Part shown: positions 1-7,356 of the stretch, in pieces
How positions within the stretch are numbered: position 1 is the stretch's first letter
Layout of the letters: each line of letters starts with the position of its first letter
NCBI GenBank assembly: GCA_040754475.1
Contig: JBFMCN010000076.1
Location: 1 to 12,748, forward strand
Direction of reading: 5' to 3'
Source of the DNA: JAJPHY01 sp040754475
GTDB lineage: Bacteria; Actinomycetota; UBA4738; HRBIN12
DNA: 12,748 bases
The notes under the pieces: generated by a model
Told to the model about the DNA's origin: nothing
Database searches by the model: none
Seen by the model: only the letters and a program-made list of their open reading frames with translations
Made by a program: the position numbers and the translations under genes

Positions 1-734
1 AGCAACGCGTTGCGGAAGGCGTGGCGGCGGACGATCCGGCGGTCCCGGAGACCCTTGGCCCGAGCGGTGAGGATGTAGTCCTCACCGAGCGTCTCCAGCA
101 TCGAGGAACGGGCGATGATCGTGTACTCGCCGAACAGGACGAGTCCTAAGGTCATGGAGGGCAGGATCATGTGCTTCAGCACGTCTGCGAAGTGCTGCCA
201 CGCCGTCGGATTCAACAGGAAGGGATCTTCCCGCCCGCCCGACGGAAGGATCCCCGCGAATAGCAGGAGCATCATGAGCCCGAGCCATTGTGTCGGCATC
301 GAGTAGAAGAGCAGGCCCGCGGTGATACCGCCTTTGTCGACGAAGGTACCTCGTCGCCAAGCCGCGACGACGCCTACGGCGGTGCCCACGACGATCGCGA
401 AGAGCTCGCCGAGAAGCACCATCGGGATCGTGTTGGCGAGAGCTCTCGCCAGCTCGCTGCGGACCGGCTCCTGTGTGGCGAACGAGATCCCCAGGTTGCC
501 TCGGCCGAGCTGTCCTAGGTAGATCACGTACTGTTCCCACTTGGACTTGTCGAGCCCGAACTCGCGCTTCAGCTCCGCTCGAAGTTCTTGGCTGGCGCCG
601 GGGACCCTGGCGACGTTCGCGATGGCCGTTCCCGGGGCCAGCCTGAACAACACGAAGTTCAACGTGATGGCGACGAAGACCGTCACGAGCGCGAAGATGG
701 CGCGCTTGATTACGTAGTCAGCGCCGCCTCGCAT
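1..734 (-). CDS. Peptide-type ABC transporter permease, DppB/OppB-like (partial, 3' end outside window)
   Basis: Inner-membrane permease subunit of an oligopeptide/dipeptide/nickel-class importer. 244 residues are visible; the family is usually about 310-340, so roughly the last quarter is off the left edge. Hydrophobic segments lie near residues 9-31, 100-125, 137-162 and 184-207. The segment after the first helix (LGISFATQEPV, about 81-91) is the periplasmic stretch typical of DppB. Residues 224-244 (ARAKGLRDRRIVRRHAFRNAL) are the EAA-like loop that docks on the ATPase. The ATG at 734 is the first possible start because an in-frame TGA lies nine bases upstream; an AGGAGAGGG purine run precedes it. 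It begins 24 bases after the stop of the solute-binding protein, so the two are surely co-transcribed. The second permease and ATPases are expected further left. Substrate cannot be read from the sequence. Confidence 0.93.
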   Translation of the reverse strand, partial: MRGGADYVIKRAIFALVTVFVAITLNFVLFRLAPGTAIANVARVPGASQELRAELKREFGLDKSKWEQYVIYLGQLGRGNLGISFATQEPVRSELARALANTIPMVLLGELFAIVVGTAVGVVAAWRRGTFVDKGGITAGLLFYSMPTQWLGLMMLLLFAGILPSGGREDPFLLNPTAWQHFADVLKHMILPSMTLGLVLFGEYTIIARSSMLETLGEDYILTARAKGLRDRRIVRRHAFRNAL

Positions 735-758
735 GAGGCGTCAGCCCTCTCCTTGCTC

Positions 759-2411
759 CTAGCCGACCTTGTGGACCTGCTCCAGCGTCAGCTTGGATGT
801 CGAGTTGATGGAACCCAGGGGGTTCTGAACGAATCCGTCCCAGGCCGCCGAGTGGGCCTCCAGCGCGTTGACGTAGTAGAAGACGATGTACGGAGCGTCG
901 TCGAACGCGATCTGCTGCATCTCGTTGATGATCCGCTGACGATCCTGGGTCTTCACGGCCTTGCCCTGTTCGTTGTAGAGCCGGTCGTACTCGGCGCTGC
1001 AGTAGCCGGTGTCGCTCCAGCCGCCCAGCTGGTCGCAGGCGAGCACCGAGAGGATGAAGTCCGGGTCGACCACCGGGAACCAGTCCCAGATGGCCAGATC
1101 GAACTCGTCGTAGGTGTTGTTCGCACCGGTGATGGCGACCCAGGCGGCGTCGCCGTCCATGGCCTTCTCGTTGACCTTCACGCCGACCGCGTCCAGTCCC
1201 TGCTGGACGATCCCGAACAAGCGATCGGCGCCCGTCAGGATGTTCGGGATGATGATGTCGTACTCCATGCGGTGACCGTTGGCGATCCGCACGCCGTCCG
1301 AACCCCTCTTGAACCCCAGCTCGTCGAGCATCTGGTTGGCGAGAGCAGGGTCGTAGGTCGGCGGTTCGATGTCCGGGTTCCGCCACTTGGCCGTCGCGGG
1401 CGGGATGATCGTGGATCCCACCTCCGCGTGACCGAGCCAGATCGTGTCGACCATCTCCTGCATGTCGATCGCGTGCGCGAACGCGGCTCGAAGCTTGGGG
1501 TCGAGGATCTCTTCGTGCAGAGGCTTGTGGCTGTTGAAGATCAGGTCGTAGAACTCCATTCCCGAGTACTCGTCCACGACCAGGTCCGGGTTGGCCTTGA
1601 TCGTCTCGATCGTCTGGGGTGGGACGGTCGTGATCATGTCGAGCTCGTCGTTGAGCAGCGCCGTGACCATCGCGTCGTCGTTCGTGAACCACTTGATCCC
1701 GAACGCCTCGATCATCGGCTTGGGCCCGTAGTAGTCCGGGTTGACGGTGAACCGGGCGAAGTCGCCCTTCGAGTAGGCATCGAGCACGAACGGCCCCCCA
1801 GAGACGATCGGCGCGTCGTTGGAGAAGAGCTTCAGGTCCTTGCCGTCGTTGCCCTCGTGCTGCGACCAGACGTGCTCCGGCAGCACATAGATCTGGTTCA
1901 GCTGTGAGAGCGCCCAGTCGGTGTTGACGGGGGCGTCGTAGTTGACAACCAGCGTCGTGTCGTCGGGGGCTTCCACCGACGAGATGTGCTTGGCGTAGCC
2001 GCCCATCATCGCCGTGGGTCCCGGGTACTTGAGGATGAGGTTGATCGTGTAGGCGGCGTCGTTCGCTGTGAGCGGCGCGCCGTCCGACCATTTCCCGTCG
2101 CTCTCAGTATGGAAGGTGATCTGCGTGCCGTCGGGGGAGACGTCCCAACTGGTGGCGAAGTCGGGGATCGCGTCCAGGTCCTCGTCGTACTGGATGAGGA
2201 CCGGGTAGATGTAGAAGAACGTGATGTAGGCGTCCGTCTGGACCGCCTTGAACGGGTTCAGCGAGTCGATCTTGCTGCCTGAACCGATACGAAGGATCCC
2301 GCCGGCCACCGGTGTGCCGGACCCCTCTGTGCCGTCCTCACCGCCGCCGCATCCGGCGGCGAGCAATGCAGACACGGCGAGGACTGCGCCGATCCGAAGG
2401 AGCTTCCTCAT
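759..2411 (-). CDS. Extracellular solute-binding lipoprotein, family 5 (DppA/OppA type)
   Basis: Surface-anchored binding protein of a peptide/nickel-class ABC importer, 550 residues. The ATG at 2411 is chosen over upstream starts because it opens directly on a lipoprotein signal: MRKLLR, a hydrophobic stretch, then a lipobox LLAAGC with Cys21 as the lipidation site, followed by a Gly/Glu-rich linker. A GAGGGGGGG ribosome-binding site sits about nine bases upstream. The mature part has family-5 features: the early segment around SLNPFKAVQTDAY, then YDEDLDAIPDFATSWDVSPDGTQ, then KWSDGAPLTANDAAYTINLIL, which is the usual family signature region, and a C-terminal lobe with ADRLFGIVQQGLDAVGVKVN. 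It follows the creatininase-family gene by 145 bases, in which I see no convincing promoter or terminator, and precedes the permease. The ligand could be a peptide, an acylated amino compound or another amide; binding specificity is not predictable here. Confidence 0.94.
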   Translation of the reverse strand: MRKLLRIGAVLAVSALLAAGCGGGEDGTEGSGTPVAGGILRIGSGSKIDSLNPFKAVQTDAYITFFYIYPVLIQYDEDLDAIPDFATSWDVSPDGTQITFHTESDGKWSDGAPLTANDAAYTINLILKYPGPTAMMGGYAKHISSVEAPDDTTLVVNYDAPVNTDWALSQLNQIYVLPEHVWSQHEGNDGKDLKLFSNDAPIVSGGPFVLDAYSKGDFARFTVNPDYYGPKPMIEAFGIKWFTNDDAMVTALLNDELDMITTVPPQTIETIKANPDLVVDEYSGMEFYDLIFNSHKPLHEEILDPKLRAAFAHAIDMQEMVDTIWLGHAEVGSTIIPPATAKWRNPDIEPPTYDPALANQMLDELGFKRGSDGVRIANGHRMEYDIIIPNILTGADRLFGIVQQGLDAVGVKVNEKAMDGDAAWVAITGANNTYDEFDLAIWDWFPVVDPDFILSVLACDQLGGWSDTGYCSAEYDRLYNEQGKAVKTQDRQRIINEMQQIAFDDAPYIVFYYVNALEAHSAAWDGFVQNPLGSINSTSKLTLEQVHKVG

Positions 2412-2556
2412 CCCGTTCGACCCCCCCTCGCGCGCCGACGCGCCGCGCCGCCGCGACATCTCTACCCGTGACGCTTCGTGTGCCCATTCTGCTCCACTGC
2501 GCACGTTCGCGTCGCCCGGGTTGCGCGTCATGTGAACACGATCGCTCCGGACGAGC

Positions 2557-3375
2557 TCAGTCCAGCTTCTCGCGCGGCTCCCACCTAACCGGAAGGGGTT
2601 TGCCGCGGAGCTCTCGGACGAAGGACACGCACTCGCTCACGGCCTGGGCGAGTAGCACCCTTCCCTTCTCGGCCGTGGCCTTTGTCGGATCGCCGTGAAT
2701 GCCCGTATGGCTGATCGCGTTCCACCACGGCATGAACTTCAGCGGACCGTCGGACCAGTCCATCCAGGCGTTCGGGCCTTCCGGGAACGAGTTCTCGTCG
2801 ACCGCCTTGTCCATGAATACCGCGTCCGGGTCGATGTGGAGGTAGATGGAGGTCTCGAGCTCGCACGCGTGGCCCATGCCGCCTATCTCCGAGTCGCGAA
2901 CCTCCTCGATCACCTTCACCGATTCGGGGCTCGTGAGGTAGAAGGCCCCGGCAGCGAGCACGTTCGGGTACTGCAGCGCGATCGATCGCACGGCCATGTC
3001 GATCAGCGGGATGTTCGAGCCGTGGCCGTTCAGGAAGAGGATCCGCTTGAAGCCGTGGTGGCAGAGAGACGAACCGATGTCGACGCAGTAGTGCACGAAC
3101 GTCTCCCACCCGATCGATATGGGACCCGGGAAGTCCATGTGGTGCGGAGTGTGTCCGTGGATCACGGGCGGGAGGAGTACGACTTCATCGGGGATCTCCT
3201 CCGCCGTGCGCCGGCAGATCTCGCTTGCGATCCGCGTGTCCGCGTCGATCGGAAGGTGCGGTCCGTGGTCCTCGAGCGTCCCGGCAGGGATCAGGCAAAC
3301 TCGATCCTCGGAGACTGCCCGGCGAACCTCGGGCCAGGTCATTCGCTCGTAGAGCAGGGGATTGGTCCAGGCCAT
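2557..3375 (-). CDS. Creatininase-family amidohydrolase
   Basis: 272-residue cytoplasmic protein of the creatininase/MftE family, whose members cleave cyclic or linear amide bonds with a divalent-metal pair. Visible family motifs: E35-D-H37-G-P-H-L-P...D46 (first metal-ligand cluster), FLNGHGSN at 114-121, and GHACELETS at 168-176, where His169 and Glu174 fit the conserved acid/His block. A Trp-rich segment near 204-218 (WMDWSDG...MPWWN) may shape the active site. The ATG at 3375 has GAGGAG five bases upstream and lies 19 bases after the stop of the C45-family gene, so translation is likely coupled. True creatininase, creatinine-amidohydrolase homologues and the mycofactocin peptidase MftE all look like this at low similarity. 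No mycofactocin genes are nearby, so the substrate is probably whatever the adjacent importer brings in; that is inference. Confidence 0.9.
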   Translation of the reverse strand: MAWTNPLLYERMTWPEVRRAVSEDRVCLIPAGTLEDHGPHLPIDADTRIASEICRRTAEEIPDEVVLLPPVIHGHTPHHMDFPGPISIGWETFVHYCVDIGSSLCHHGFKRILFLNGHGSNIPLIDMAVRSIALQYPNVLAAGAFYLTSPESVKVIEEVRDSEIGGMGHACELETSIYLHIDPDAVFMDKAVDENSFPEGPNAWMDWSDGPLKFMPWWNAISHTGIHGDPTKATAEKGRVLLAQAVSECVSFVRELRGKPLPVRWEPREKLD

Positions 3376-3394
3376 GTCGTCTCCTCGCGCGCGA

Positions 3395-4504
3395 CTAGAG
3401 AACGCCGATCAGGTCGATCTCCTCGTACTCGTTCTCACAAGGGTTTCCCGCGGATACCCACATGCGGCCCGCCTCGAGGTCGGCGACCATCGAGAAGAGC
3501 ACTGATGACGCGTCGTCACCATCGTCGGGGTTCGGGTGCTGACAGATCGCCTGCGAGCTCGGCTCGTGGTCTCGGAGGATGACCATGACCTCCTCGGGGG
3601 TTGTCGGCTGGAGCTCCGCGAGCAGCCGCGCGAGGCGGGCAAGGCGGGTGAGGCTTCCTTCCGAAGGAGGTGGCCCGAGCTTCGCGAGATCGGGATCCAC
3701 GTAGTGGTTCGTGTGCGGTCCCGGGCCGTCCAGGATCGCGAGCTCGCGGCCCGTCGTCTCGACCGTGAGTGCGCTCCCTCCGGCGAACGCGAACACGTGC
3801 CCGTATCCGCCGGCCCTGAAAGGATGGCCGGCTCGCGCGGCGCCGTCCCGCCCGTTCATCGCCTCGAGGGTGTGCCTGGAGACGAGCACGCGTGGAACTC
3901 CCACGCGGTCGCCGCCCGAGGGTAGGGAGTCGACGCCCTGGGCACCCCGGTGACCGTTCATACCCACCGCCGGAAGGCAGCACGCGATGGTCGGAGACGC
4001 CACCGGAACCGAGCCGTCGTCCGGCAGGTCGATGACGACCGCCACGTTTCCGGCATCTCCCGACAGCCAATGCTCGTTGTGGCCGAGGAGGGTCACGCCG
4101 GGGGCGACGACGCTGAAGCTCGAGCAGCGCTCGATCTTCGGGCTCCTGGGCGCTGAGGGGTGGTGACCGTTCTTCTGCCGCAGGAAGGTCGCGTCGCCCT
4201 CGGGTGGCTCCAGGAACGGCTCGAGCTCTTCGAACGCGTTGATCGCGAACAGCTCGAGCACCGGCACCATCGCGCCGACGGACATCCCCTTGATCGTGGT
4301 CATGTGGCCTGGGAACTGGGCCTCGGCCGCCACCACGTATGGGGTCAACACCTCTTGGAGCTGGGTCGACGACACGCCGCGACGAGACAAGTAGCGGTGG
4401 TAGAAGTCGACCGATTCATTGATCAGGTCGCGGAGGGCGCGCCCTATCTGCTGCCCCCTGGCGTTCGGATCGCCGTCGGCATGAACGACCCTTACCTGCC
4501 CCAA
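3395..4504 (-). CDS. C45-family autoproteolytic acyltransferase/amidohydrolase (isopenicillin N acyltransferase-like)
   Basis: N-terminal-nucleophile hydrolase of peptidase family C45, related to acyl-CoA:6-aminopenicillanate acyltransferase; such enzymes cut themselves before a Cys and then transfer or hydrolyse acyl groups on amines. Numbered from the TTG at 4504 (369 aa), the predicted nucleophile is Cys127 in ERCSSFS, followed by TLLGHNEHW, the counterpart of the family's GQNWDW. Further family blocks are GMNGHRGAQGVDSLP, VPRVLVSRHTLEAM and the late THN-like TNHYVDP. The opening, VRVVHADGDPNARGQQIGRAL, is the usual family N-terminus, which is why I prefer TTG 4504 (preceded by GAGGGA and GGTGATC). 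An in-frame GTG at 4540 is the alternative (381 aa), but lacks a ribosome-binding site. First gene of the leftward cluster. A TATCCT -10-like element (4655-4660, minus) may drive it. No beta-lactam biosynthesis genes are present, so penicillin chemistry is not implied. Confidence 0.86.
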   Translation of the reverse strand: MGQVRVVHADGDPNARGQQIGRALRDLINESVDFYHRYLSRRGVSSTQLQEVLTPYVVAAEAQFPGHMTTIKGMSVGAMVPVLELFAINAFEELEPFLEPPEGDATFLRQKNGHHPSAPRSPKIERCSSFSVVAPGVTLLGHNEHWLSGDAGNVAVVIDLPDDGSVPVASPTIACCLPAVGMNGHRGAQGVDSLPSGGDRVGVPRVLVSRHTLEAMNGRDGAARAGHPFRAGGYGHVFAFAGGSALTVETTGRELAILDGPGPHTNHYVDPDLAKLGPPPSEGSLTRLARLARLLAELQPTTPEEVMVILRDHEPSSQAICQHPNPDDGDDASSVLFSMVADLEAGRMWVSAGNPCENEYEEIDLIGVL

Positions 4505-4536
4505 GAGATCACCGTCCCTCGAAACGACCTCGCGGC

Positions 4537-4550
4537 GCACGATATCGTGC
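4537..4550. promoter_or_regulatory. Perfect 14-bp palindrome, candidate operator of the C45/creatininase/importer cluster
   Basis: GCACGATATCGTGC reads identically on both strands. It lies 33-46 bases upstream of the preferred TTG start of the C45-family gene and about 130 bases upstream of the divergent toroid gene. It contains TATCGT on both strands, which matches the TANNNT -10 pattern, so a repressor bound here would cover a leftward promoter. No regulator gene for it is visible in the window. If the GTG at 4540 is the true start, the palindrome would overlap the start codon instead. Confidence 0.4.
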
Positions 4551-4677
4551 CGGACTGCGGGATCTGCGCAGAGGGCTGCCCGGGAGCGAACGCATCTGCG
4601 CTTCGAGCGATTCCTCTTGCGTCGACATCGGACCAACTGCGAGCATCCCGACAGAGGATAGGACGGGGAGGCCGAGC

Positions 4678-5667
4678 TTGGAGGCGTGGCGGCGCGCTTT
4701 GAGCGCAGATCCGCTCCCATGGCTGCTGGAGGCGGAGCTGCCGGCGGTTCGCCGGGCGGCGCTCGAGTGGCTGCTCGACGAGCCCGCCGACTCTCCGAGA
4801 GTCCGGCGAGCTCGCGCGGCGGCAATGCGTTCCGATCCGATCGCGGCGATCCTCGCCGGGCAACACCCCGATGGCTTCTGGGTCAAGCCGGGGCCTGGGT
4901 ACTCACCGAAGTACACGAGCACCGTCTGGTCCCTGATGTTCCTGGAGGAGCTGGGGGCCGACGGCCGGGACAGGCGGATCGGGCGGGCGTGCGACTATGT
5001 GCTCTCGCACACACAGGCCAAGAACGGCGGATTCGGGTGGCAGGGATCGTCATCGACCGCCGTGCACTGCCTGAACGGGAACCTGCTCCGTGCGCTCATC
5101 GGGTTCGGCAGGCTGGACGACGAGCGCGTCAGGAGGTCACTCGACTGGCAGGCAAGGTCGATCACCGGTGAGGGCTTCGACGATTTCCACCCCTGGGCTA
5201 CCTCCGGGCCCGGCTTCCGCTGCGGGATCAACGGGGATCTCCCGTGCGCTTGGGGGGCGATCAAGGCCCTAAGAGGGTTGGCCAAGGTCCCGACCCGGCG
5301 CCGGACCGCGATCCATCGCCGCGCGATCGCTCACGGAACCGAGTTCCTCCTGTCGCGAGACCCGGCGGTCGCCGACTACCCGACCGCGACCAAGGTGAGC
5401 GCGAACTGGCTCAAGCTGGGATTCCCATCCGCATACGTCGCCGACGTCCTGCAGAACCTCGAGGTGCTCGCCGAGCTGGGGCATGCGAAGCACCCGCGCC
5501 TCTCGAACGCGATCGACCTGGTCCTATCGAAGCAGGACGCACACGGCCGCTGGCGGAACGAGTACTCGTACCGCGGCAAGCTGTGGGTCGACTTCGAGCC
5601 GCGGGGAGGACCCAGCAGGTGGGTGACCCTGCGGGCCTGCCGGGTCCTCAAGGCCGCGCTCGCCTAG
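4678..5667 (+). CDS. Alpha/alpha-toroid protein (prenyltransferase/squalene-oxidase-repeat fold), function unknown
   Basis: 329-residue soluble protein with the repeat pattern of the terpenoid-cyclase/prenyltransferase toroid: ILAGQHPDGFW near 58-68, KYTSTVWSLMFLEELGA at 78-94, a central block with AVHCLNGNLLRAL, RSLDWQAR, and the C-terminal SKQDAHGRWRNEY...SRWVTLRACRVLKAAL. I see no DXDD motif of class II cyclases, so it is unlikely to be a hopene or diterpene cyclase. Cys131, Cys182 and Cys190 sit in conserved-looking loops and could bind metal; that is a guess. It belongs by pattern to an orphan family in high-GC bacteria, some members of which are, I believe, mislabelled as NifH. The TTG start has GGGGAGG six bases upstream. 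It is divergent from the C45 gene and ends at a hairpin facing the protease gene. A rightward promoter is not obvious. Confidence 0.82.
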   Translation: MEAWRRALSADPLPWLLEAELPAVRRAALEWLLDEPADSPRVRRARAAAMRSDPIAAILAGQHPDGFWVKPGPGYSPKYTSTVWSLMFLEELGADGRDRRIGRACDYVLSHTQAKNGGFGWQGSSSTAVHCLNGNLLRALIGFGRLDDERVRRSLDWQARSITGEGFDDFHPWATSGPGFRCGINGDLPCAWGAIKALRGLAKVPTRRRTAIHRRAIAHGTEFLLSRDPAVADYPTATKVSANWLKLGFPSAYVADVLQNLEVLAELGHAKHPRLSNAIDLVLSKQDAHGRWRNEYSYRGKLWVDFEPRGGPSRWVTLRACRVLKAALA

Positions 5668-5671
5668 GCAC

Positions 5672-5700
5672 CACCGCGACGCTCCGCAAGCGTCGCGGTG
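5672..5700. terminator. Perfect 12-bp hairpin between convergent genes, bidirectional terminator candidate
   Basis: CACCGCGACGCT (5672-5683), a five-base loop CCGCA, then AGCGTCGCGGTG (5689-5700): all 12 pairs match. It sits five bases after the toroid gene's stop and 26 bases beyond the stop of the opposing protease gene, which is where a shared terminator is expected. There is no T tract on either side, so if it terminates it does so as a GC-rich hairpin of the kind often seen in actinobacteria. Confidence 0.72.
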
Positions 5701-5725
5701 AGGCTCTTCCTGCCCGGGAGCTCCC

Positions 5726-7291
5726 TCAGGCGCCCACCGGGTGACCGCACTTGCCGCAGAAGCTCATCCCGGCCTGGAGTGCGCTCCCGCACTTCGCGCA
5801 GAACCTTGCCTCTCCGGCTTCGCCGGGCCCTTCAACCTCGGCCACCGTCGAAGGGGGCGGCGTCGGGGCGGCCGGAGGCGCAGTTGCTGCCGGGGGCGGC
5901 TGGAATCCAACCCTGGCCGCCTCCTGGGCAGGTGGCGCGGCCGGAGTCCCGACCGTCGATGGCGGTGGGGCGATCGGCGAGACGGCCGCCACGGCCGGAG
6001 CCGGTCGCTTGCGGCGGGTCAGCATCACCAGGAGGATGGCCGCAACCGCCACCGCGGCGATCGCACCGATAGCCCAGACGGGGAACCCCTCTCCACCTCC
6101 AGTGGAGGTCGGCGACGGCTCGGCAACTGGTATGTCCTCAGCCGTACCCGCCTTGGCCTGTGCGTCCGCGAGGCCCTCGGTGGCGAGCGGGTGCCCCGGA
6201 TACAGGGCTAGCACTTTGTTGAACTCCGGCACGGCGGCCGTGAAGTGGTTGCCCCAGAACAGCTCCATGGCGCCCGCGAACACCTCGTCGACCGTGCCGC
6301 GCGAGGCCGCGACACCGGCGTCGGCGAGCGTGGCCTTGATGTCGTCCACTGTCCGAAGGTACTTGGCTCCGGACTCACCCGAGGACTGGATCAGCGAGAA
6401 GGAGATAAGGCCGACGACCTTGCCGGAATCGTCGACGACCGGTCCACCGCTCATCCCGCGCTGGATGTTGGCGTCCACCTCGATGAGGTTGCTGGTGCCC
6501 TGCGGCCGGACGTTGCTCACGCGGCCGAAGGCCTTGTTCGGCTCCGTCACGCCGGTCTCCAGAGCGTCGCGGGACGTGCCGGGGAATCCGAGGGCGACGA
6601 CCTCGTCTCCGGCCGACAGGTCGGTCGCCGTGTCTGCGAGCTCAACCGTAGGCATGTTCGAGCCGTTCACCTGAAGGATCGCGACGTCGGTGTTCTTGAA
6701 CCCGGTCGAGGCGAGAACGCGCGCCGGCATTCCCTTCGGCAGCTGCATCTGAGCGATGTCGACGGCCGAATAGACCGTCTCTATCGGCGTGATCCGGAAG
6801 GTGCAGGCCACGCCCTTGTAGCACTGCTGGAGCAGCTGGTTCTGAAACCTGACCGGCAGGGTGTACTGGTCGAACGGGCTGCTGCTCGCGCTGGGATAAC
6901 TGTAGCCGTAGCCCTCCAGGACGAGCCGGTTCGCGGCGTAGTTGCGCATGCTCTGCTGGTCAGGCTCGACGACGTGGCTGGCCGTAACGACCACGCCGTC
7001 CGGCGAGACGACGAAGCCGCTGCCGGTCGCGTAGTCGAAGAAGTAGGTGCGATCGAGGCTGCCGAGGCCGGACACCGCGTTCGGGTTCTGGTAGATGAGC
7101 CGAACGTGGATCCTGACCGACGTGTCCACGAACACGACGGCCGGACTCGCCAGCGTCACGGCGCGCTCCACCGTGCTCGGCCCGGTGACGGTCGGTGAGG
7201 CGCTCTGCGCCGCTGCGAGCCCCGGAACCAGGCACAGCGTCGCGACGACGGTGGGCAGAATCAGCGCCTTGCGGCGCCTGGCACTCCTCAT
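5726..7291 (-). CDS. Membrane-anchored trypsin-like serine protease with C-terminal zinc ribbon
   Basis: 521 residues. In order: signal peptide (1-28, ending GLAAA before QS); a trypsin/HtrA-like protease domain (about 40-325) with a plausible triad His106 (VVTASHVV), Asp202 (NTDVAILQV) and Ser281 (RGMSGGPV); one TPR-like stretch near 339-380 (FWGNHFTAAVPEFNKVLALYPGHPLATEG); a transmembrane helix at about 404-425 followed by RRKR; a Pro/Ala-rich linker (429-485); and a zinc ribbon with Cys498, Cys501, Cys512 and Cys515. The positive residues after the helix put the protease outside and the zinc ribbon in the cytoplasm. The usual PDZ domain is absent. The region between His106 and Asp202 is longer than in a minimal HtrA protease and holds Cys157 and Cys163, which could form a disulfide. 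ATG 7291 is preceded by GAGAGGGGG. It is divergent from greA with a candidate -10 at 7343-7348. Likely role: envelope proteolysis or stress sensing. Confidence 0.9.
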   Translation of the reverse strand: MRSARRRKALILPTVVATLCLVPGLAAAQSASPTVTGPSTVERAVTLASPAVVFVDTSVRIHVRLIYQNPNAVSGLGSLDRTYFFDYATGSGFVVSPDGVVVTASHVVEPDQQSMRNYAANRLVLEGYGYSYPSASSSPFDQYTLPVRFQNQLLQQCYKGVACTFRITPIETVYSAVDIAQMQLPKGMPARVLASTGFKNTDVAILQVNGSNMPTVELADTATDLSAGDEVVALGFPGTSRDALETGVTEPNKAFGRVSNVRPQGTSNLIEVDANIQRGMSGGPVVDDSGKVVGLISFSLIQSSGESGAKYLRTVDDIKATLADAGVAASRGTVDEVFAGAMELFWGNHFTAAVPEFNKVLALYPGHPLATEGLADAQAKAGTAEDIPVAEPSPTSTGGGEGFPVWAIGAIAAVAVAAILLVMLTRRKRPAPAVAAVSPIAPPPSTVGTPAAPPAQEAARVGFQPPPAATAPPAAPTPPPSTVAEVEGPGEAGEARFCAKCGSALQAGMSFCGKCGHPVGA

Positions 7292-7342
7292 GGCGGAACC
7301 CCCTCTCTCCCCTGGCGAGGCAACCGCACAGGACTGGATTCG

Positions 7343-7348
7343 AGTCTA
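7343..7348 (-). promoter_or_regulatory. Candidate -10 element (TAGACT) of the protease gene
   Basis: On the minus strand the hexamer reads TAGACT, a TANNNT match. It lies 51 bases upstream of the ATG at 7291, leaving a short leader that contains the GAGAGGGGG ribosome-binding site. No recognisable -35 is found at 17-18 bp spacing; that position falls in the 7357-7370 palindrome. Confidence 0.42.
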
Positions 7349-7356
7349 TTCCCCCG

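Noticed and set aside
588..1907. Long plus-strand open frame (439 codons) opposite the solute-binding protein
   Set aside because: It is Val/Arg/Asp-rich with no recognisable domain, and lies antisense to a lipoprotein with clear family-5 motifs; long open frames are expected opposite GC-rich genes.
718..2091. Minus-strand open frame (457 codons) overlapping the solute-binding protein in another frame
   Set aside because: Arg/Gly/His-rich shadow of the real gene, with no signal, motif or ribosome-binding site.
2557..3375. MftE mycofactocin-maturation peptidase
   Set aside because: No mycofactocin precursor, radical-SAM maturase or partner genes are near, and the gene sits in a transporter operon.
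2695..3582. Plus-strand open frame (295 codons) opposite the creatininase-family gene
   Set aside because: It is antisense to a protein with intact metal-ligand motifs; its composition is typical of a shadow frame.
2557..4504. Creatinine-degradation or penicillin-biosynthesis pathway
   Set aside because: Only broad families match (creatininase family and C45). No creatinase, sarcosine oxidase, isopenicillin N synthase or related genes are present.
4678..5667. Possible NifH or squalene-hopene cyclase assignment for the toroid protein
   Set aside because: There is no P-loop or nitrogenase iron-protein motif and no DXDD motif; only the toroid repeat fold is supported.
6245..7198. Plus-strand open frame (317 codons) opposite the protease
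   Set aside because: The opposite strand has an intact serine-protease triad, signal peptide and zinc ribbon; this frame shows nothing recognisable.
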